Made by a program: the position numbers and the translations under genes. The notes under the pieces were generated by a model. It was not told the origin of the DNA, made no database searches, and saw nothing but the letters and a program-made list of their open reading frames with translations. A stretch of 64,000 nt of DNA, taken from Chloroflexota bacterium. GTDB taxonomy: Bacteria; Chloroflexota; Anaerolineae; Aggregatilineales; Phototrophicaceae. Positions 7,821 to 16,218 of the stretch are shown here, piece after piece; positions within the stretch are counted from its first letter, which is position 1, and each line of letters opens with the position of its first letter. Location of the stretch: positions 1-64,000 of the forward strand of contig WTGN01000051.1 in assembly GCA_011523545.1 (NCBI GenBank), written 5' to 3'.

Positions 7821-8290
7821 TCTGCTTGGTCCTGATCCTGCTTGTGTTGCTTGCCTTCGCGGCCATTTCGCGGGCGCAGGCTGGAGGTGTGACGGACAAT
7901 GATGTGAACCGGGTGGCGGAGCGGATGTACTGCCCGGTGTGCGAGAATATCCCGCTGGATGATTGCGAGACGATTGCCTGCGTCGAATGGAAGGCGGAGA
8001 TCCGGGCGCAGCTGGAAGCGGGGCAGAGCGACCAAGCCGTCATCGATAGCTTCGTCGCGCGCTTTGGCGACAATGTCGTTGGCGTGCCGCAGGATCCGGT
8101 TTTGCGCGCTTTGACCGTCATAGTGCCGCTGCTGGCGACGGCGCTGGCCATCGCTGTCGGCGTCTTCACATTTCGGCGTTTCGGCGCGCGGCGGAAACTC
8201 AGCCTAACGGGAGAGCGCGCGCTTGCCGGCGAGATGAGCGACGACGCTTATCGTCAGCGTCTGGAAGCGGACCTGCAAGGACGGCGTTGA
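7760..8290 (+). CDS. ccmH: Cytochrome c maturation protein CcmH
   Basis: Membrane-bound thiol-disulfide protein of the heme lyase complex, keeping apocytochrome CxxCH cysteines reduced. From the GTG at 7760 the 176-residue product has a signal/anchor helix (ICLVLILLVLLAFAAI), the redox motif C58-PV-C61, further cysteines C69 and C74 in DDCETIAC, and a C-terminal helix (LTVIVPLLATALAIAVGVF). The GTG overlaps the ccmF stop (GTGA); a GTG at 7787 is an alternative. The first 20 residues, including the Lys-Arg n-region of the signal, come from a family A repeat. The tail after the second helix (LTGERALAGEMSDDAYRQRL) resembles the short motif at the end of CcmI-like proteins. Confidence 0.9.
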   Translation: MSRPIGSRHVAAGVSAKRPYICLVLILLVLLAFAAISRAQAGGVTDNDVNRVAERMYCPVCENIPLDDCETIACVEWKAEIRAQLEAGQSDQAVIDSFVARFGDNVVGVPQDPVLRALTVIVPLLATALAIAVGVFTFRRFGARRKLSLTGERALAGEMSDDAYRQRLEADLQGRR

Positions 8291-8311
8291 GGCTGCGCGG
8301 GAAACTTGACC

Positions 8312-8896
8312 ATGTCGAGCCAGACTGATCCATTGGAGTTTTTGCATCGTCCCAAGGCCGGGCCGGAACGCCGCCGGCTGAGCCCGGGGTCGCTGGCGCT
8401 GCTGGCCGGAGTGCTGGCGCTGGCGCTTGTGCTTGCCTTGCAGCTTTCGCGCCAGAATGCGACCCGCCCCATGAGCGGGTTGGCGCCCAATTTTGAGTTG
8501 GCGCTGTTTTCTGGCGAGCGCATGCGCCTGAGCGATTATCGCGGGACAGTGGTCTTGATCAACTTTTGGGCGAGTTGGTGCCCGCCCTGCCGCGCCGAAG
8601 CGCCCGATTTACAGGCCCTGTATCAAGATTATCGGGCCGCGGGCCTCACGGTGATCGGCGTGAATATGCTGGAAAGCTCACAGCAGAAGGCGCTCGATTT
8701 CATCGCCGAATTCGGCATCAGCTATCCGAATGGCGAGGACATCGGCGAGAAGGTGACGAATCTGTATCGGGTCGAAGCGCCGCCAGAGAGTTTTCTGATT
8801 GACCGCGCCGGTCAGGTGCGCCGCGTCTTCATCGGCAGCATTCGCTATGACACCTTGAGCGACGACATTGAAGCGCTGCTGGCGGAAGCACGATGA
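8312..8896 (+). CDS. ccmG: Thioredoxin-like CcmG/DsbE protein
   Basis: Membrane-tethered thioredoxin-fold protein that supplies reducing power for cytochrome c maturation. The 194-residue product has a signal anchor (LALLAGVLALALVLALQL), a thioredoxin domain beginning APNFELALFSGE, and the active site W-C-P-P-C (NFWASWCPPC), followed by the expected cis-Pro region (APPESFLIDR). The ATG at 8312 is preferred over an upstream TTG at 8306. It sits between ccmH and the CcmI-like gene, and its stop overlaps the next start. Confidence 0.92.
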   Translation: MSSQTDPLEFLHRPKAGPERRRLSPGSLALLAGVLALALVLALQLSRQNATRPMSGLAPNFELALFSGERMRLSDYRGTVVLINFWASWCPPCRAEAPDLQALYQDYRAAGLTVIGVNMLESSQQKALDFIAEFGISYPNGEDIGEKVTNLYRVEAPPESFLIDRAGQVRRVFIGSIRYDTLSDDIEALLAEAR

Positions 8897-9285
8897 GCTT
8901 GCCGGGGCTACTCATAGCGCTGGTTTTGAGCTTGGTCGCCCTGGCGATTGTGGCGCGCCCGCTGCTGCGTCCTCCGCGCCGAGAGCGGGCTGCGGAAAGC
9001 AACCGGCAGGAACAGCGCGAGCAAGTCCTCAGCTATTATGAGCGCGTGTTGACGAATATACGCGACCTGGACGAGGACCGGAGCACGGGCAAAATCAGCG
9101 ACGAAAATTACCGCATGGAGCGCGAAGTTTGGGCGCAGCGGGGGATACGGCTGCTGCGGGCGCTGGATCAGCTTGAAGGCGCCGAAGACAATGCCGATGG
9201 CGTCGAGCGGGCGATAGAAGAGGCGGTCGCAGCGTATCGCCAGAGCCGATTAAGCGAGCGAACCGAGGAAGAAACGTCAGCATGA
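8893..9285 (+). CDS. CcmI-like membrane protein
   Basis: A 130-residue protein with one N-terminal helix (LLIALVLSLVALAIVARPLL) and a soluble tail containing RDLDEDRSTGKISDENY, the segment found in the N-terminal part of CcmI/CycH assembly proteins. It lacks the TPR apocytochrome-binding domain of full CcmI, so it is a minimal version. Four-base overlaps (ATGA) with ccmG upstream and with the cytochrome lipoprotein downstream indicate tight coupling. Confidence 0.75.
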   Translation: MSLPGLLIALVLSLVALAIVARPLLRPPRRERAAESNRQEQREQVLSYYERVLTNIRDLDEDRSTGKISDENYRMEREVWAQRGIRLLRALDQLEGAEDNADGVERAIEEAVAAYRQSRLSERTEEETSA

Positions 9286-11024
9286 AGCGCCTGGGTTGGC
9301 CTGCCCTGCTATGGATGCTGCTGTCGCTGGCTGCCTGCGGCGGATTGGGCGGGGAGCCGGAGATTGTCGCCACGGTGCAGATGGCGCCGGCTGCGCGCGC
9401 AATTGCCTCCATTAATGACGCCTGGCGGCCTGATATCGAGAACGGTGCGCGCATCTTCGCCGAGCGCTGCGTCGAGTGCCATGGCACAAGCGGCGACGGA
9501 CAGGGCGACCTGGTGCTGGCGGGGAGCGTCGAGCGGCCGCTCGATATGACGGACCGCGAGCAGGTGGCTGCCAAATCGCCACTGGCATGGTTTGAGATTA
9601 TCACGCGGGGCAAAATTGAGAATTTGATGCCGCCCTGGGCGGGGGCGCTCAGCGAGGCGGAACGCTGGGATGTGGCGCTTTATGCCTATACGCTGGCTTA
9701 TGATGATGCGCTGCTGGCCCTGGGGGAGCGGCTCTGGCGGGAAACATGCGGCGATTGCGCGCTGCCGGCGCTGATCCCGCCGGTTTACAGCGATGCGGAT
9801 TATGGCGCGCTCCTGAACGCTGACCACTTTGGCGCGGCCTTGACTGATGCGGAAGCGGCGGCGGCGATGGCCTACGCGCGCATGACTTCGCTGGCGCTCG
9901 ACGGCGGGAGGCGCGCTGCGGGCGCGTCCGCGCAATTGGGCATGATCAGCGGAGTCGTCGTTCATGGCACGGCGGGCGGCGCCCTGCCGGGCGATACGAC
10001 CGTTCAACTGCGCTATGGCAATATCGATGAAGGATTCAGCTTTGCCGAAACGACTATCGACAGCGATGGCGGCTTCCAATTCAACGATATTCCCCTGGCC
10101 GACAAGTTCGAATACATGCTGGGGGCGGTCTATGACGAGCGGCTTTTCAACCGGCGGGCGTCGGTGGCGGCGCTGCGCCAAGAGGCCGACGCGCTCAGGC
10201 TCACAGTCTACGATGAAACGAACGACCCCTTCGTGCTCAGCGTGGCGGGCATTGACCTGTTTATTGAGCCGCTGAGGCTGGATGACTTGGGGGCGGGCCT
10301 GGCCATCACGCAGATTCTGACTTATCACAACAATTCGGATCGACTCTATACGAGCGGGCGCGGCTTCGATGATGGGCGGGAAGCGGCGCTGCTGATTCAA
10401 TCTCCGCAGGGGGCGCTCCTCTTGAGCGGCGATGGCGGCGGGCGCTATGTTGTGATCGAGGACATGGAGCGGCTGCCGGATTCTGTCATCGACACCCTGC
10501 CGGTGATGCCGGGCGAGGGGCACCGGCTCTTGCTGGAATACTGGCTGCCCTACGCCGGCGCGGCGATTTTCGAGCAAGCCTTCAGCAATTCGCTGGATGC
10601 CGCGCTGACGCTGACGCTGTCTGATGGGCTGGAGGCCGAGGGCGAGGGGCTGCGCCAGCAAGAGACGATTGACGGCGCGCGCGTTTACGAGGCGGCCCTG
10701 CAGATGGAGCGGGACCCGCAGTTGCGCTTTGGCATCAACGGCGATCCATTCGCGCTCAGCAGCGATGAAGGCTTGATCATCACCAGCGACGCGCTGCCGC
10801 TTCTGCTGCTCGGCGTGGCGGCAGTGGCGGCCGCCCTGTTCCTTGGATTCGGCTTGCTGAAGCGGCGCGGAGCTGAATCGGCCGGCGAGATTGACCGCCT
10901 GGTGGGAGAGCTGGTGCGCTTGGAGGCGGATCACGATCAGGGCCGGATCAATCACGATCTTTATCACCATCGTCGGCGCGAGTTGAAGGCGCGGCTGGCC
11001 GAGTTGATGGCGAGCGACGAGTGA
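9282..11024 (+). CDS. Cytochrome c lipoprotein with C-terminal CcmI-like segment
   Basis: A 580-residue exported protein in the middle of the ccm cluster. The lipobox SLAAC (C19) predicts a lipid anchor. A cytochrome c domain follows, with C63-VE-C66-H67 and a likely Met ligand in IENLMPPWAG (M116). A second site reads C156-GD-C159-A160, a heme motif whose His is missing. The middle (about 200-500) is beta-rich and resembles carboxypeptidase-regulatory-like or transthyretin-type domains. Near the C-terminus a helix (LLLLGVAAVAAALFLGFGL) is followed by DHDQGRINHDLYHHRRRELKARL, like the tail of the preceding CcmI-like protein. This fusion is unusual. It may be a substrate or accessory factor of the maturation system. 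Confidence 0.8.
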   Translation: MKRLGWPALLWMLLSLAACGGLGGEPEIVATVQMAPAARAIASINDAWRPDIENGARIFAERCVECHGTSGDGQGDLVLAGSVERPLDMTDREQVAAKSPLAWFEIITRGKIENLMPPWAGALSEAERWDVALYAYTLAYDDALLALGERLWRETCGDCALPALIPPVYSDADYGALLNADHFGAALTDAEAAAAMAYARMTSLALDGGRRAAGASAQLGMISGVVVHGTAGGALPGDTTVQLRYGNIDEGFSFAETTIDSDGGFQFNDIPLADKFEYMLGAVYDERLFNRRASVAALRQEADALRLTVYDETNDPFVLSVAGIDLFIEPLRLDDLGAGLAITQILTYHNNSDRLYTSGRGFDDGREAALLIQSPQGALLLSGDGGGRYVVIEDMERLPDSVIDTLPVMPGEGHRLLLEYWLPYAGAAIFEQAFSNSLDAALTLTLSDGLEAEGEGLRQQETIDGARVYEAALQMERDPQLRFGINGDPFALSSDEGLIITSDALPLLLLGVAAVAAALFLGFGLLKRRGAESAGEIDRLVGELVRLEADHDQGRINHDLYHHRRRELKARLAELMASDE

Positions 11025-11030
11025 AGCCCG

Positions 11031-11741
11031 ATGCCTGAGGCGTCTGTTATCATCGAAGTTGAGCGCTTGAGCAAGGTCTACGGGAGCTTGCCGGCCCTGC
11101 GGGGCATCAACTTCAGCGTGCGGCGGGGCGAATTTGTGGTTCTGCTGGGCGCAAATGGCAGCGGCAAGTCGACATTGTTGCGCCTGCTGAGCGGCTTGGG
11201 CAAACCGACGGCCGGCCTGATTCGCGTGGGTGGCTGGGAGATGCCGGGCGAGGCGATGGCGGTGCGGGCGCAGATCGGCCTGATTACGCATCAACCGCTG
11301 CTGTATGAGAACCTGACCGCGCGCGAAAACCTGGACTTTTACGGCGCGCTATATGGGATGAGCGGCGCCGAACGCGAAGGGCGCATCCAGGAATTGCTGC
11401 GCGAGCTTGGCTTGCTCAAACGGGCGGACAGCCTGGCGCGGACTTTTTCCCGCGGGATGAAACAGCGCCTGAGCATCGCCCGCGCGACCCTGCATCAGCC
11501 GGATGTGCTGCTATTGGACGAGCCCTACAGCGGGCTGGATCAAGCGGCGGCAGAAATGCTCGATGCCATGCTGGCCGCCGCCAAACGGGAGGGACGCACG
11601 ATCATCATGAGCACGCATCAATTGACGCGCATCCCGAAAGCGGCTGAGCGCGCTCTGGTCTTGTCGCGTGGTAAAATCAGCTTTGACGATGCTATCGGCC
11701 GCCGCGATATGAGCGTGATTTACCGCAGCGCCAGCGCATGA
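11031..11741 (+). CDS. ccmA: Heme-exporter ABC ATPase CcmA
   Basis: ATP-binding subunit of the CcmABCD complex, which releases heme-loaded CcmE. The 236-residue product has Walker A GANGSGKST, ABC signature FSRGMKQRLSIARA, Walker B VLLLDEPYSGLD and the switch His in MSTHQ. Its length fits CcmA. The stop overlaps the ccmB ATG by four bases. The nearest alternative would be a generic ABC ATPase, but the neighbours make CcmA near certain. Confidence 0.92.
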   Translation: MPEASVIIEVERLSKVYGSLPALRGINFSVRRGEFVVLLGANGSGKSTLLRLLSGLGKPTAGLIRVGGWEMPGEAMAVRAQIGLITHQPLLYENLTARENLDFYGALYGMSGAEREGRIQELLRELGLLKRADSLARTFSRGMKQRLSIARATLHQPDVLLLDEPYSGLDQAAAEMLDAMLAAAKREGRTIIMSTHQLTRIPKAAERALVLSRGKISFDDAIGRRDMSVIYRSASA

Positions 11742-12415
11742 AAACGCCATTTTTCACCGGTGCCGCCGCCATCATAAAGAAGGACTTGCGCGCCGAATTC
11801 CGCGCCCGCGAGTTGGTCAGCGTGATGGGGCTTTTCGCCTTGCTGAGCGTGCTGGTCTTCAGCTTTGCGCTGGAGCTGGACCGGGAGGCGCGCGAGGAGG
11901 CGGTCAGTGGCGTATTATGGGTGACGCTGATCTTCGCCAGCATGCTGGGATTGAATCGGGGAATGGCGCTGGAGTGCGATCAGGGCGGGCTTGACGCGAT
12001 GTTGGCGGCGCCTGTATCTCGTTCGGCGATTTACCTCGGCAAGCTGCTGGGCAACTTCATTTTCACCGCGATCGTGGGTATGGTGATGCTGCCGCTCATG
12101 ACCGTGCTCTACGGGAAGAATCTGCTGGATGCCTGGGTGATCGGGACGACGGTCATCGGCGTCTTCGGCTTCGCCACCATCGGCACGCTCCTGGCGACGA
12201 TGACGGTGCAGACGCGCGCGCGGGAAGCCTTGCTGCCTATTGCCATGCTGCCAATCGTGCTGCCCTTTCTGCTGACGGCGGTACGCGCCACCACCGGGCT
12301 GCTCAACGGCGCGCTGGATGGGGAATGGCGGGGTTCGCTGGGCATGCTGGCTGGGATCACCGTGATCTATTTTGTGATCTGCCTTCTGCTCTACCGATAT
12401 GTGGTGGAAGAGTGA
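11738..12415 (+). CDS. ccmB: Heme-exporter membrane protein CcmB
   Basis: Permease-type subunit of CcmABCD. The 225-residue product has six hydrophobic segments, a charged N-terminus with KKDLRAEFRARE (typical of the CcmB start) and the GLDAMLAAPVSRSAIYLGKLLGN segment near residue 90 that is characteristic of the family. It follows ccmA with a four-base overlap. A 105-base gap, possibly with its own promoter, separates it from ccmC. Confidence 0.9.
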   Translation: MKTPFFTGAAAIIKKDLRAEFRARELVSVMGLFALLSVLVFSFALELDREAREEAVSGVLWVTLIFASMLGLNRGMALECDQGGLDAMLAAPVSRSAIYLGKLLGNFIFTAIVGMVMLPLMTVLYGKNLLDAWVIGTTVIGVFGFATIGTLLATMTVQTRAREALLPIAMLPIVLPFLLTAVRATTGLLNGALDGEWRGSLGMLAGITVIYFVICLLLYRYVVEE

Positions 12416-12520
12416 GGCCGGGTTGATTCGACGCCGCGACATCTACAGGACTCGAAACTACAATTTATTGACTTTCATTGATAGAATTTAACAGTTTTAC
12501 CGAGATTCGGGGAGAGGCCC

Positions 12521-13273
12521 ATGTGGGAGAAACCGAAGCTGGCGGCGAGCGATTTGCAGATAGAGGAGAGCCCGCAGCCGCGCACCCTGCGCATATTGAC
12601 CGTCATCACCGTCTTGGGATTCGCCGGGAGCTTATACCTGGGGCTGGCGGCGGCCGGCACCGATATTCTGCAGGGCGAGATCCAGCGGATATTCTATATC
12701 CACATGCCGTCATTTTTTGGCGCCTTCACCGCTTTCGGCCTGACCCTTATCGGCGGCCTGATTTATCTGGCGCGCCGGCGCGAGCATTGGGACCGGATCG
12801 CGCTGGCCGGCGTTGAGGTGGGCCTGGCTTTCTCGCTGATCAATCTGCTGACGGGCTCGATCTGGGCGCGGCCTATCTGGAACACCTGGTGGACTTGGGA
12901 TCCGCGTTTGACATCGGCGGCCATCATGTGCCTGACCTACGCCGCTTATCTGATGCTGCGGGCCGGCATTGACGATTTGGACCGGCGCCGCGCATTCATG
13001 TCCGTTTATGGCATTCTGGCCTTCGTTACCGTTTTGATCACGCTTTTCATCATCCGCATTGTGCCCGAGACGATCCATCCGGTGATCGTTGGCGCCAGCC
13101 CGCAGAATGCTCAGGGGGGTTTTGAAGCGACGAGCGGCGTGGTTATGGCGCTGTTTCCGAGCCTGCTGCTATGGCTAATCTTCATGCCGCTCACGCTGAT
13201 CTGGCATCGCATCCGCCTGGAGAAGCGGATCGAAGCGCTGAACCGCCTGAAGACGCTAGCGCTGAGCGAGTAA
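12521..13273 (+). CDS. ccmC: Heme-handling protein CcmC
   Basis: Integral membrane protein that presents heme to CcmE. The 250-residue product has about six helices and the WWD signature WNTWWTWDPRLTSA (residues about 121-134). The flanking conserved residues RIFYIHMPS and PETIHPV include the two His expected to ligate heme. GGAGAGG lies nine bases before the ATG. A TAGAAT box at 12482-12487 could drive it separately from ccmAB. The gene with a CcmD-like tail follows six bases later. Confidence 0.93.
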   Translation: MWEKPKLAASDLQIEESPQPRTLRILTVITVLGFAGSLYLGLAAAGTDILQGEIQRIFYIHMPSFFGAFTAFGLTLIGGLIYLARRREHWDRIALAGVEVGLAFSLINLLTGSIWARPIWNTWWTWDPRLTSAAIMCLTYAAYLMLRAGIDDLDRRRAFMSVYGILAFVTVLITLFIIRIVPETIHPVIVGASPQNAQGGFEATSGVVMALFPSLLLWLIFMPLTLIWHRIRLEKRIEALNRLKTLALSE

Positions 13274-13279
13274 AGAAAA

Positions 13280-14143
13280 ATGAAAATCACAATCACCTTG
13301 GCGACCTTCGTTTTTGCGCTGCTCTCAGTCGGCGCTGTCAATGCGCAAGGCGGCGAAGCGAACGGCGTCGCCTACTTTCGGTCGCGGGCATTCAATGTGC
13401 CGATCCTCGCCGGGTGGGAAGATCAAAGCACTGAAACGGTCGCGCAGTTTCATTTGGCGGAGGCGGGGGCGACGATACGCACGGCGGTTGTGCCGCAGGA
13501 CGATATTCTGGCTGCGGCGGGCGCGGACTTAAGCGCTGCTTTCGGCGTCGATTTTGGAGCGCCGATTTACCAGGACAAAGTGAATCTCGCCGATGGCACC
13601 TGGACGGCGTTGATCTACGAAGCGAACGCTCGAATCAGCGCGTCGGTCATGGCGCGCCTTGCCGGGAGCGAAACCGTCGTCATCAGCTTCGTCGAGAGCG
13701 ATCCGGTCGGTCGGATCCTCATGCTGGCGGCCACGCGCTCGGATGAATCGGCAGCCGACGCCAGCGGCGAGATCGCTACTGCGATTGACAGGCTGCTTGA
13801 CCCGCCCGCGACCCTCGAGCGGCAGGAGTCGCTTGCGCTGCCGAGCGGGGAGTGGTTGCTGTTAAGCAGTGAGCGTTATACGGCGATGGGCATGGTCTTC
13901 GGCAATGACAGCTACTTGGCAATTGCCGAGTTGGCTGGCGAGCCGCTGCCTATGCTGGCGGACGCCTTCAATCGCACGCTGCTCGGATTCTTCATCACGC
14001 CGGACAATTCGCCCTATTTGGCGCTGGGGCTGGCGGCGACCTTCATCATCCTGGGGACATTGGTTGGCAGTCTGTTCTGGCGCGAGCGCGCGCTTCGGAA
14101 AGACTTGGCGCTGCTGCAGGCCTTGGCGGGCGCGGACGGGTGA
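13280..14143 (+). CDS. Secreted-domain protein with CcmD-like C-terminal helix
   Basis: A 287-residue protein with a cleavable signal peptide (to about VNAQ), an external domain of about 220 residues without known motifs, and a single C-terminal helix. The end, Y-LALGLAATFIILGTLVGSLF then WRERALRKDLALLQAL, has the layout of CcmD: an aromatic residue at the outer edge, one helix, then a basic amphipathic cytoplasmic segment. It begins six bases after ccmC, exactly where ccmD normally lies, and no separate ccmD is seen. I infer it supplies the CcmD function with an added external domain. The family of that domain is unknown. Confidence 0.6.
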   Translation: MKITITLATFVFALLSVGAVNAQGGEANGVAYFRSRAFNVPILAGWEDQSTETVAQFHLAEAGATIRTAVVPQDDILAAAGADLSAAFGVDFGAPIYQDKVNLADGTWTALIYEANARISASVMARLAGSETVVISFVESDPVGRILMLAATRSDESAADASGEIATAIDRLLDPPATLERQESLALPSGEWLLLSSERYTAMGMVFGNDSYLAIAELAGEPLPMLADAFNRTLLGFFITPDNSPYLALGLAATFIILGTLVGSLFWRERALRKDLALLQALAGADG

Positions 14144-14160
14144 GCCGATCTGATGGATAA

Positions 14161-14222
14161 CGGGCGACTTGACTAGTGGCTCCTACAATGTCTGTGAGCG
14201 GGCGGCCGGGTTGGTCGCCCGT
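14161..14222. repeat. Degenerate family A repeat
   Basis: CGGGCGACTTGACTAGTGG... and a second arm GCGGCCGGGTTGGTCGCCC. Both arms are diverged from the consensus. The element lies downstream of the ccm cluster. Confidence 0.55.
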
Positions 14223-14310
14223 ATGTGACTTTGGCCTGGATGAAGTGAAACCATTGCGCTTATGGGGCGTATAGTGAATTGATAACGGAAGGCAAACGAG
14301 GAGCGACGGC

Positions 14311-14682
14311 ATGAGCGAAGACATGAATCCGGCGCCGGAAGAACCGCTGGGCGAAGAGGACGGGACGCCGCTTGAGCAGTTCATTTTTCATCAGCGCCGC
14401 GGCCTGGAAGAATTTGGCAAGGCGATGGAGTCGCTGCTGCCGCCCCGCTTCAAGGAGCATACTCAGGCGGCGGGCACTGAATTCGCCACCGGTTTCCGCG
14501 TGTTGATTGACGCCGCCATCGACGAGATCAAGAAGGCCAGCGAAATGGAAGACCACGATGCCCGTGGCGAGGCTGAGCATGAGGCGCAGGCGCGCGCCAA
14601 TCTGTCGGCTGAGGAAGCAGAAGATGCAAGCGGCGACACAGGCAGCAAGAGCGGCAAGATCAGGGTTGAGTTGGACGATTGA
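14311..14682 (+). CDS. Hypothetical acidic soluble protein
   Basis: A 123-residue acidic protein. A helical core (EQFIFHQRRGLEEFGKAMESLLPPRF, then a region ending in LIDAAIDEIKKA) is flanked by disordered, Glu/Ala-rich ends. GAGGAG lies eight bases before the ATG and a TATAGT box at 14270-14275. It is convergent with the ArsA-type ATPase gene. No domain recognised. Confidence 0.65.
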   Translation: MSEDMNPAPEEPLGEEDGTPLEQFIFHQRRGLEEFGKAMESLLPPRFKEHTQAAGTEFATGFRVLIDAAIDEIKKASEMEDHDARGEAEHEAQARANLSAEEAEDASGDTGSKSGKIRVELDD

Positions 14683-14722
14683 AGCCGCAGGCAGCGGGGC
14701 GCGGCTAAATCATTCAAGTGTG

Positions 14723-14796
14723 TGTAGGGGCGAGCCGGTGGCTCGCCCTTGTCATTTGCTTATTTGGCGCGGGCGACTCACAGAGTCGCCCCTACA
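14723..14796. repeat. Family A palindromic repeat pair
   Basis: The left arm starts TGTAGGGGCGAGCCGGTGG and the right arm ends GAGTCGCCCCTACA. It lies between two convergent genes, where it could also act as a bidirectional hairpin. Confidence 0.85.
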
Positions 14797-14819
14797 ACAT
14801 GTCTGTGGAGCGGGCGGCA

Positions 14820-16016
14820 TTATGACGCCTGTTCCTCGAAGCGGATGTTGAGGAATTTCTCCTCGAATTTGGCGCTGGTGATTTCCAGGTGCTGCAGCTC
14901 GGCGGGCAGGACGATATTGCGGCGGTAGGGACCAACGCTGAGGGTGATTTCTTCGCGCGAGCGATAGAGGTCAAGCTGCTCCTTCTGCGCGAAACCGATG
15001 GGCACGCGCAGCATCCAACTGGAATCGCCATCGAGCTGTTCGAGCTTGTGCACGACGCCGTCAAACAGGCGCTCGGCCGGGTTGCGATCGCCGTATAGCT
15101 CATCGGCCAGGCGGCGCAGCATCTCCAGGCCGCCCATTTCTTCGCCGAATAGGGGCGCTTTGAGCAGGGGCAGGCTGCCGAAGGCTTCGCGCACGAAGGC
15201 GATATTCTCCGCCTGGCGTTCTTTCCAGCGCTTGAAGAAGGGGTCGGTGATTTCGTCAGGAAAGATGCGGTTGACCAGGATGGCGTCGGTGGCGTAGTCG
15301 TAGAGATTGAGATAGGTGTATGTGCGCTGCGTCTCGCGGATGACCATGCGTTCGGGGTTGACGACGAGGCGGATGCTGGCGTGTTCTGGATCGGTGAGCA
15401 ATTCGCGCACGCCGTCGAGCGTGTCGAAGAGCAGCTGCACCTGATCCCAGGCGTTATCAGCGATGTCGATGCCGATATCGTTTTTCTTGCCGCGGGTGAA
15501 GAGCTTCTGCACCGGGCGGATGACGCTGTCGAGGCCGCGGGCGATGCGCATCAGGCGTTCCACCCACCAGCGCGTCACATCGGGCAAGCTGAGCAGGCGG
15601 ATCGTCTCGGCGGTGGGCGCGGCGTCAACGATGAGCACATCGTATTCGTCGGCCTGGAAGTATTCACTGATCCACAGCAGCTGGGCGCCCTCTTCCAAGC
15701 CCGGGATGATGGTGACTTCGGAGGCGTTGACCTTGGCGATGCCTTCGCGGTTGAAGAAGGCGCCGAGGTATTCCTGGATTTTGCCCCAGTATTTCTGCAT
15801 GGAGTAACGAGTGTCGAGTTCCTGGGCCCAAAGATTCTCGGCGATCTGCATCGCTTCAGGCCCGACCTCGACATCGAGGGCGTCGCCGAGGCTGTGGGCG
15901 GTGTCCGTGCTGACGACGATGGTCTTCATGCCGAGCTCGGCGCAGCGCAGGGCGGTCGCCGCCGAGATGCTGGTTTTGCCGACGCCGCCCTTGCCGGTAT
16001 GCACTATGACGCGCAT
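14820..16016 (-). CDS. ArsA/Get3-family ATPase with HSP20-like C-terminal domain
   Basis: A 398-residue single-domain P-loop ATPase of the ArsA/GET3 group. The deviant Walker A TGKGGVGKTS is at residues 7-16, the switch I region is STDTAHSLGDAL, and LIVDAAPTAETIR carries the Walker B/switch II Asp. There is no Cys-rich As(III) site. The last 70 residues (from VPIGFAQKEQLDLY) are beta-rich, like the ArsA HSP20-like domain found in many bacterial homologues. The start at 16016 is set by AGAGGAG just upstream. Family membership is firm. Cargo is unknown; membrane-protein targeting and anion transport are family-level possibilities, not shown here. Confidence 0.88.
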   Translation of the reverse strand: MRVIVHTGKGGVGKTSISAATALRCAELGMKTIVVSTDTAHSLGDALDVEVGPEAMQIAENLWAQELDTRYSMQKYWGKIQEYLGAFFNREGIAKVNASEVTIIPGLEEGAQLLWISEYFQADEYDVLIVDAAPTAETIRLLSLPDVTRWWVERLMRIARGLDSVIRPVQKLFTRGKKNDIGIDIADNAWDQVQLLFDTLDGVRELLTDPEHASIRLVVNPERMVIRETQRTYTYLNLYDYATDAILVNRIFPDEITDPFFKRWKERQAENIAFVREAFGSLPLLKAPLFGEEMGGLEMLRRLADELYGDRNPAERLFDGVVHKLEQLDGDSSWMLRVPIGFAQKEQLDLYRSREEITLSVGPYRRNIVLPAELQHLEITSAKFEEKFLNIRFEEQAS

Positions 16017-16150
16017 TGAATCTCCTCTGGCTGGTGATCGTTGAGTGGCAATATGGATGATTTCGAATCCCATATCAGTATACGCAGGATACGAGCGAAA
16101 GGTGCGTTGGATTTGCCCGGATGCCGACGCGGAACATCAAGAGAAGGGGC

Positions 16151-16180
16151 TTGACAGGACTAGAACAAACAATCTAGACT
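16151..16180 (+). promoter_or_regulatory. Candidate promoter for the VOC gene
   Basis: A perfect TTGACA (16151-16156) and TAGACT (16175-16180) are separated by 18 bases, 39 bases before the ATG of the following gene. Confidence 0.6.
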
Positions 16181-16218
16181 GAACGGCAAGACCAATTTCA
16201 TCAGAAGGAGAATTGATT

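Noticed and set aside
9309..11294. Long minus-strand open frame opposite the cytochrome lipoprotein gene and ccmA
   Set aside because: Its translation is rich in Arg, Gln, His and Ala with no domain, and it is antisense to two well-supported genes; it is a GC-driven shadow.
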